Shown here piece after piece: positions 60,833-64,000 of a DNA stretch of 64,000 bases; within the stretch, counting starts at the first letter, position 1, and each line of letters begins with the position of its first letter. Below the pieces are notes generated by a model that was given only the letters and a program-made list of their open reading frames with translations, searched no databases and was not told the origin of the DNA. Location of the stretch: assembly GCF_051020975.1 (NCBI RefSeq), contig NW_027478171.1:4402001-4466000 (forward strand), read 5' to 3'. The position numbers were made by a program, and so were the translations under genes. The DNA is from Osmia lignaria lignaria. Its lineage: Eukaryota; Arthropoda; Insecta; Hymenoptera; Megachilidae.

Positions 60833-63800
60833 TCTCTTAACATTTTGCCATAGCTCGCTTCGTTTCCGAGATATTTGCAGATATATCTCAAGGGAAGGGG
60901 CCTGACGGACATATTTCGAGATATTTCTTCTTCTTGTTGTTCTTCTTCTGCACAGCTAAGCTGGAAGTGGCATTTGCAGCTCGCAATAGTGCAGAGTTAT
61001 CTCAAAGAAAGGGGCCACGGTGTTTCAGAATCTCTATTATGTTGGTGCGGCTTCGGAACTTTTAAATATCTCGATATATCTCGAAAACTACGCTTCTGAT
61101 CAAAAAATATCATAGAACATAAATTGTAGGAAACATAATTCTCTACAAAAAACGTCTCTTAACATTTTGCCATAGCTCGCTTCGTTTCCGAGATATTTGC
61201 AGATTCAGCTCAAAGGAACGGGCATGACGGACATATTTCGAGATATTCCTTCTTCTTGTTGTTCTTCTTCTGCACAGCTAAGCTGGAAGTGGCATTTGCA
61301 GCTCGCAATAGTGCAGAGTTATTTCAAAGAAAGGGGCCACGGTGTTTCTGTATCTCTATTATGTTGGTGCGGCTTCGGAACTTTTAAATATCTTGATATA
61401 TCTCGAGAACTACGCATCTGATCAAAAAATATCATAGAACATAAAAAGTAGGAAACTTAATTCTCTACAAAAAAGGTCTCTTAACATTTTGCCATAGCTC
61501 GCTTCGTTTCCGAGATATTTGCAGATTTATCTCAAGGGAAGGGGCCTGACGGACATATTTCGAGATACTTCTTCTTCTTGTTGTTCTTCTTCTGCACAGC
61601 TAAGCTGGAAGTGGCATTTGCGGCTCGCACTAGTGCAGAGTTATCTCAAAGAAAGGGGCCACGGTGTTTCTGTATCTCTATTATGTTGGTGCGGCTTCGG
61701 AACTTTTAAATATCTCGATATATCTCGAAAACTACGCTTCTGATCAAAAAATATCATAGAAAATAAATTGTAGGAAACATAATTATCTACAAAAAAGGTC
61801 TCTTAACATTTTGCCATAGCTCGCTTCGTTTCCGAGATATTTGCAGATATATCTCAAGGGAAGGGGCCTGACGGACATATTTCGAGATATTTCTTCTTCT
61901 TGTTGTTCTTCTTCTGCACAGCTAAGCTGGAAGTGGCATTTGCAGCTCGCAATAGTGCAGAGTTATCTCAAAGAAAGGGGCCACGGTGTTTCTGTATCTC
62001 TATTATGTTGGTGCGGCTTCGGAACTTTTAAATATCTTGATATATCTCGAGAACTACGCATCTGATCAAAAAATATCATACAACATAAAACGTATGAAAC
62101 TTAATTCTCTACAAAAAAGGTCTCTTAACATTTTGCCATAGCTCGCTTCGTTTCCGAGATATTTGCCGATTTATCTCAAGGGAAGGGGCCTGACGGACAT
62201 ATTTCGAGATATTTCTTCTTCTTGTTGTTCTTCTTCTGCACAGCTAAGCTGGAAGTGGCATTTGCAGCTCGCAATAGTGCAGAGTTATCTCAAAGAAAGG
62301 GGCCACGGTGTTTCTGTATCTCTATTATGTTGGTGCGGCTTCGGAACTTTTAAATATCTTGATATATCTCGAGAACTATGCATCTGATCGAAAAATATCA
62401 TAGAACATAAGAAGTAGGAAACTTAATTCTCTACAAATAAAGTCTCTTAACATTTTGCCATAGCTCGCTTCGTTTCCGAGATATTTGCAGATTTATCTCA
62501 AGGGAAGGGGCCTGACGGACATATCTCGAGATATTTCTTCTTCTTGTTGCTCTTCTTCTGCACAGCTAAGCTGGAAGTGGCATTTGCAGCTCGCAATAGT
62601 GCAGAGTTATCTCAAAGAAAGGGGCCACGGTGTTTCTGTATTTCTATTATGTTGGTGCGGCTTCGGAACTTTTAAATATCTTGATATATCTCGAGAACTA
62701 CGCATCTGATCAAAAAATATCATACAACATAAAACGTAGGAAACTTAATTCTCTACAAAAAAGGTCTCTTAACATTTTGCCATAGCTCGCTTCGTTTCCG
62801 AGATATTTGCCGATTTATCTCAAGGGAAGGGGCCTGACGGACATATTTCGAGATATTTCTTCTTCTTGATGTTCTTCTTCTGCACAGCTAAGCTGGAAGT
62901 GGCATTTGCAGCTCGCAATAGTGCAGAGTTATCTCAAAGAAAGGGGCCACGGTGTTTCTGTATCTCTATTATGTTGGTGCGGCTTCGGAACTTTTAAATA
63001 TCTTGATATATCTCGAGAACTACGCATCTGATCAAAAAATATCATAGAACATAAAAAGTAGGAAACTTGATTCTCTACAAAAAAGGTCTCTTAACATTTT
63101 GCCATAGCTCGCTTCGTTTCCGAGATATTTGCAGATTTATCTCAAGGGAAGGGGCCTGACGGACATATTTCGAGATATTTCTTCTTGTTGTTCTTCTTCT
63201 GCACAGCTAAGCTGGAAGTGGCATTTGCGGCTCGCACTAGTGCAGAGCTATCTCAAAGAAAGGGGCCACGGTGTTTCTGAATCTCTATTATGTTGGTGCG
63301 GCTTCGGAACTTTTAAATATCTCGATATATCTCGAAAACTACGCTTCTGATCAAAAAATATCATCAAACATAAAAAGTAGGAAACTTAATTCTCTACAAA
63401 AAAGGTCTCTTAACATTTTGCCACAGCTCGCTTCGTTTCCGAGATATTTGCAGATTTATCTCAAGGGAAGGGGCCTGACGGACATATTTCGAGATACTTC
63501 TTCTTCTTGTTGTTCTTCTTCTGCACAGCTACGCTGGAAGTGGCATTTGCAGCTCGCAATAGTGCAGAGTTATCTCAAAGAAAGGGGCCACGGTGTTTCT
63601 GTATCTCTATTATGTTGGTGCAGCTTCGGAACTTTTAAATATCTTGATATATCTCGAGAACTACGCATCTGATCAAAAAATATCATAGAACATAAAACGT
63701 AGGAAACTTAATTCTCTACAAAAAAGGTCTCTTAACATTTTACCATAGCTCGCTTCGTTTCCGAGATATTTGCAGATTTATCTCAAGGGAAGGGGCCTGA

Positions 63801-64000
63801 CGAACATATTTCGAGATATTTCTTCTTCTTGTTGTTCTTCTTCTGCACAGCTATGCTGGAAGTGGCATTTGCGGCTCGCACTAGTGCAGAGTTATCCCAA
63901 AGAAAGGGGCCACGGTGTTTCTGTATCTCTATTATGTTGGTGCGGCTTCGGAACTTTTAAATATCTTGATATATCTCGAGAACTACGCATCTGATCAAAA
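60833..64000 (+). repeat. Domain C-type monomers resume to the window end
   Basis: From the gtttcagaatc monomer at 60833 the order again follows domain C: the cagctcaaagg monomer (61155), a gagatactt monomer (61477), the tgccgattt monomers and the marker trimer at 62765. The monomer at 62121 is chimeric, with a tgccgattt head and a gaactatgcatctgatcg tail. The final monomer (63728) is cut by the window edge after 273 bases and carries private changes such as ttaccatagc and gctatgctgg. Confidence 0.82.

Larger units (their letters stand above)
1..64000 (+). repeat. Satellite DNA array, 322-bp monomer, about 199 tandem copies
   Basis: The same sequence recurs every 322 bases from the first to the last base, always in one orientation. 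Landmarks such as gccatagctcgcttcg, ggggcctgacgg and ctgatcaaaaaatatc recur in every or nearly every copy. Counting from base 1 gives 198 full monomers plus a partial one at 63728-64000. Adjacent monomers usually differ at a few to about 20 positions, mostly substitutions shared by groups of monomers. No unique sequence, transposon or gene interrupts it and both ends run out of the window. Arrays like this are typical of eukaryotic centromeric or pericentromeric heterochromatin; that location is inference. The taxon cannot be fixed; an insect or other arthropod is a guess. Confidence 0.98.

Noticed and set aside
40240..63405. Six 3-bp deletions as evidence of selection to keep the reading frame
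   Set aside because: They are copies of one ctt slippage in a triplet tract, which loses three bases regardless of coding. One event cannot show selection.
63271..63672. A 133-codon open frame, the longest in the window
   Set aside because: It spans a monomer boundary and arises only because gccacagctc removes an in-frame stop and the preceding 319-bp monomer shifts the register. It is not seen as a unit elsewhere.
43..63994. About 190 recurring forward open frames of 64-84 codons as possible small genes
   Set aside because: They repeat at the satellite period, mostly start at TTG, have no promoter or conserved domain, encode a cysteine/serine low-complexity stretch from the CTT/GTT tract, and are broken in many copies. 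They follow from sequence homogenisation.
1..64000. CRISPR array
   Set aside because: The repeats are 322 bp with no unique spacers and there are no cas genes; monomers abut directly.
1..64000. rDNA spacer repeats, tRNA genes or a tandemly amplified transposon
   Set aside because: No rRNA- or tRNA-like sequence, no terminal repeats, no target-site duplication and no transposase- or reverse-transcriptase-like protein was found.
1..64000. Bacterial or phage origin
   Set aside because: Sixty-four kilobases of short-period satellite without any gene is not known from prokaryotic genomes; a eukaryotic heterochromatic source fits.

Overview
The whole window is one uninterrupted head-to-tail satellite DNA array. 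With the repeat phased to start at the tctcttaaca motif at base 1, it holds 198 complete monomers and a 273-base partial one (63728-64000). About 181 monomers are exactly 322 bp. The other 17 are 319, 320, 321 or 323 bp, and these indels add up exactly to the observed 29-base shortfall from a perfect 322-bp register. Every monomer has the same orientation. I see no unique sequence, no inserted transposon, no RNA gene, no assembly gap and no array edge on either side.

Such an array points to a eukaryote, as found in centromeric or pericentromeric heterochromatin. An animal, perhaps an insect, is plausible from the AT-rich roughly 320-bp monomer, but nothing in the sequence fixes the taxon. There are no bacterial or phage genes. 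An open frame of about 74 codons recurs in nearly every monomer. It mostly begins at TTG, is low-complexity, and is best read as a by-product of repeat homogenisation.

The array divides into domains by shared variants. Domain A1 (1-10945) mixes several monomer types with short duplications. Domain A2 (10946-19638) is strongly homogenised around an aaactgg/ttccag type and ends with a 4-monomer duplication. Domain B (19639-37341) is rich in monomers carrying tatctcgagata, and holds a tandem duplication of a 25-monomer, 8047-bp unit whose second copy is 966 bp shorter. Domain C (37342-56324) is built from multi-monomer duplications of 2, 3, 7 and 8 units, marked by a nonsense-bearing monomer followed by a 319-bp monomer. 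A transition (56325-57612) leads to a displaced piece of domain B (57613-60832), and domain C monomers resume to the end.

No genes work together here. The biology on show is array evolution: chimeric monomers let unequal-crossover or conversion junctions be placed within tens of bases, several of them in the palindrome-rich last third of the monomer. Internal architecture includes a perfect 24-nt mirror repeat, an internal duplication 114 bp apart, and a run of spaced A-tracts.
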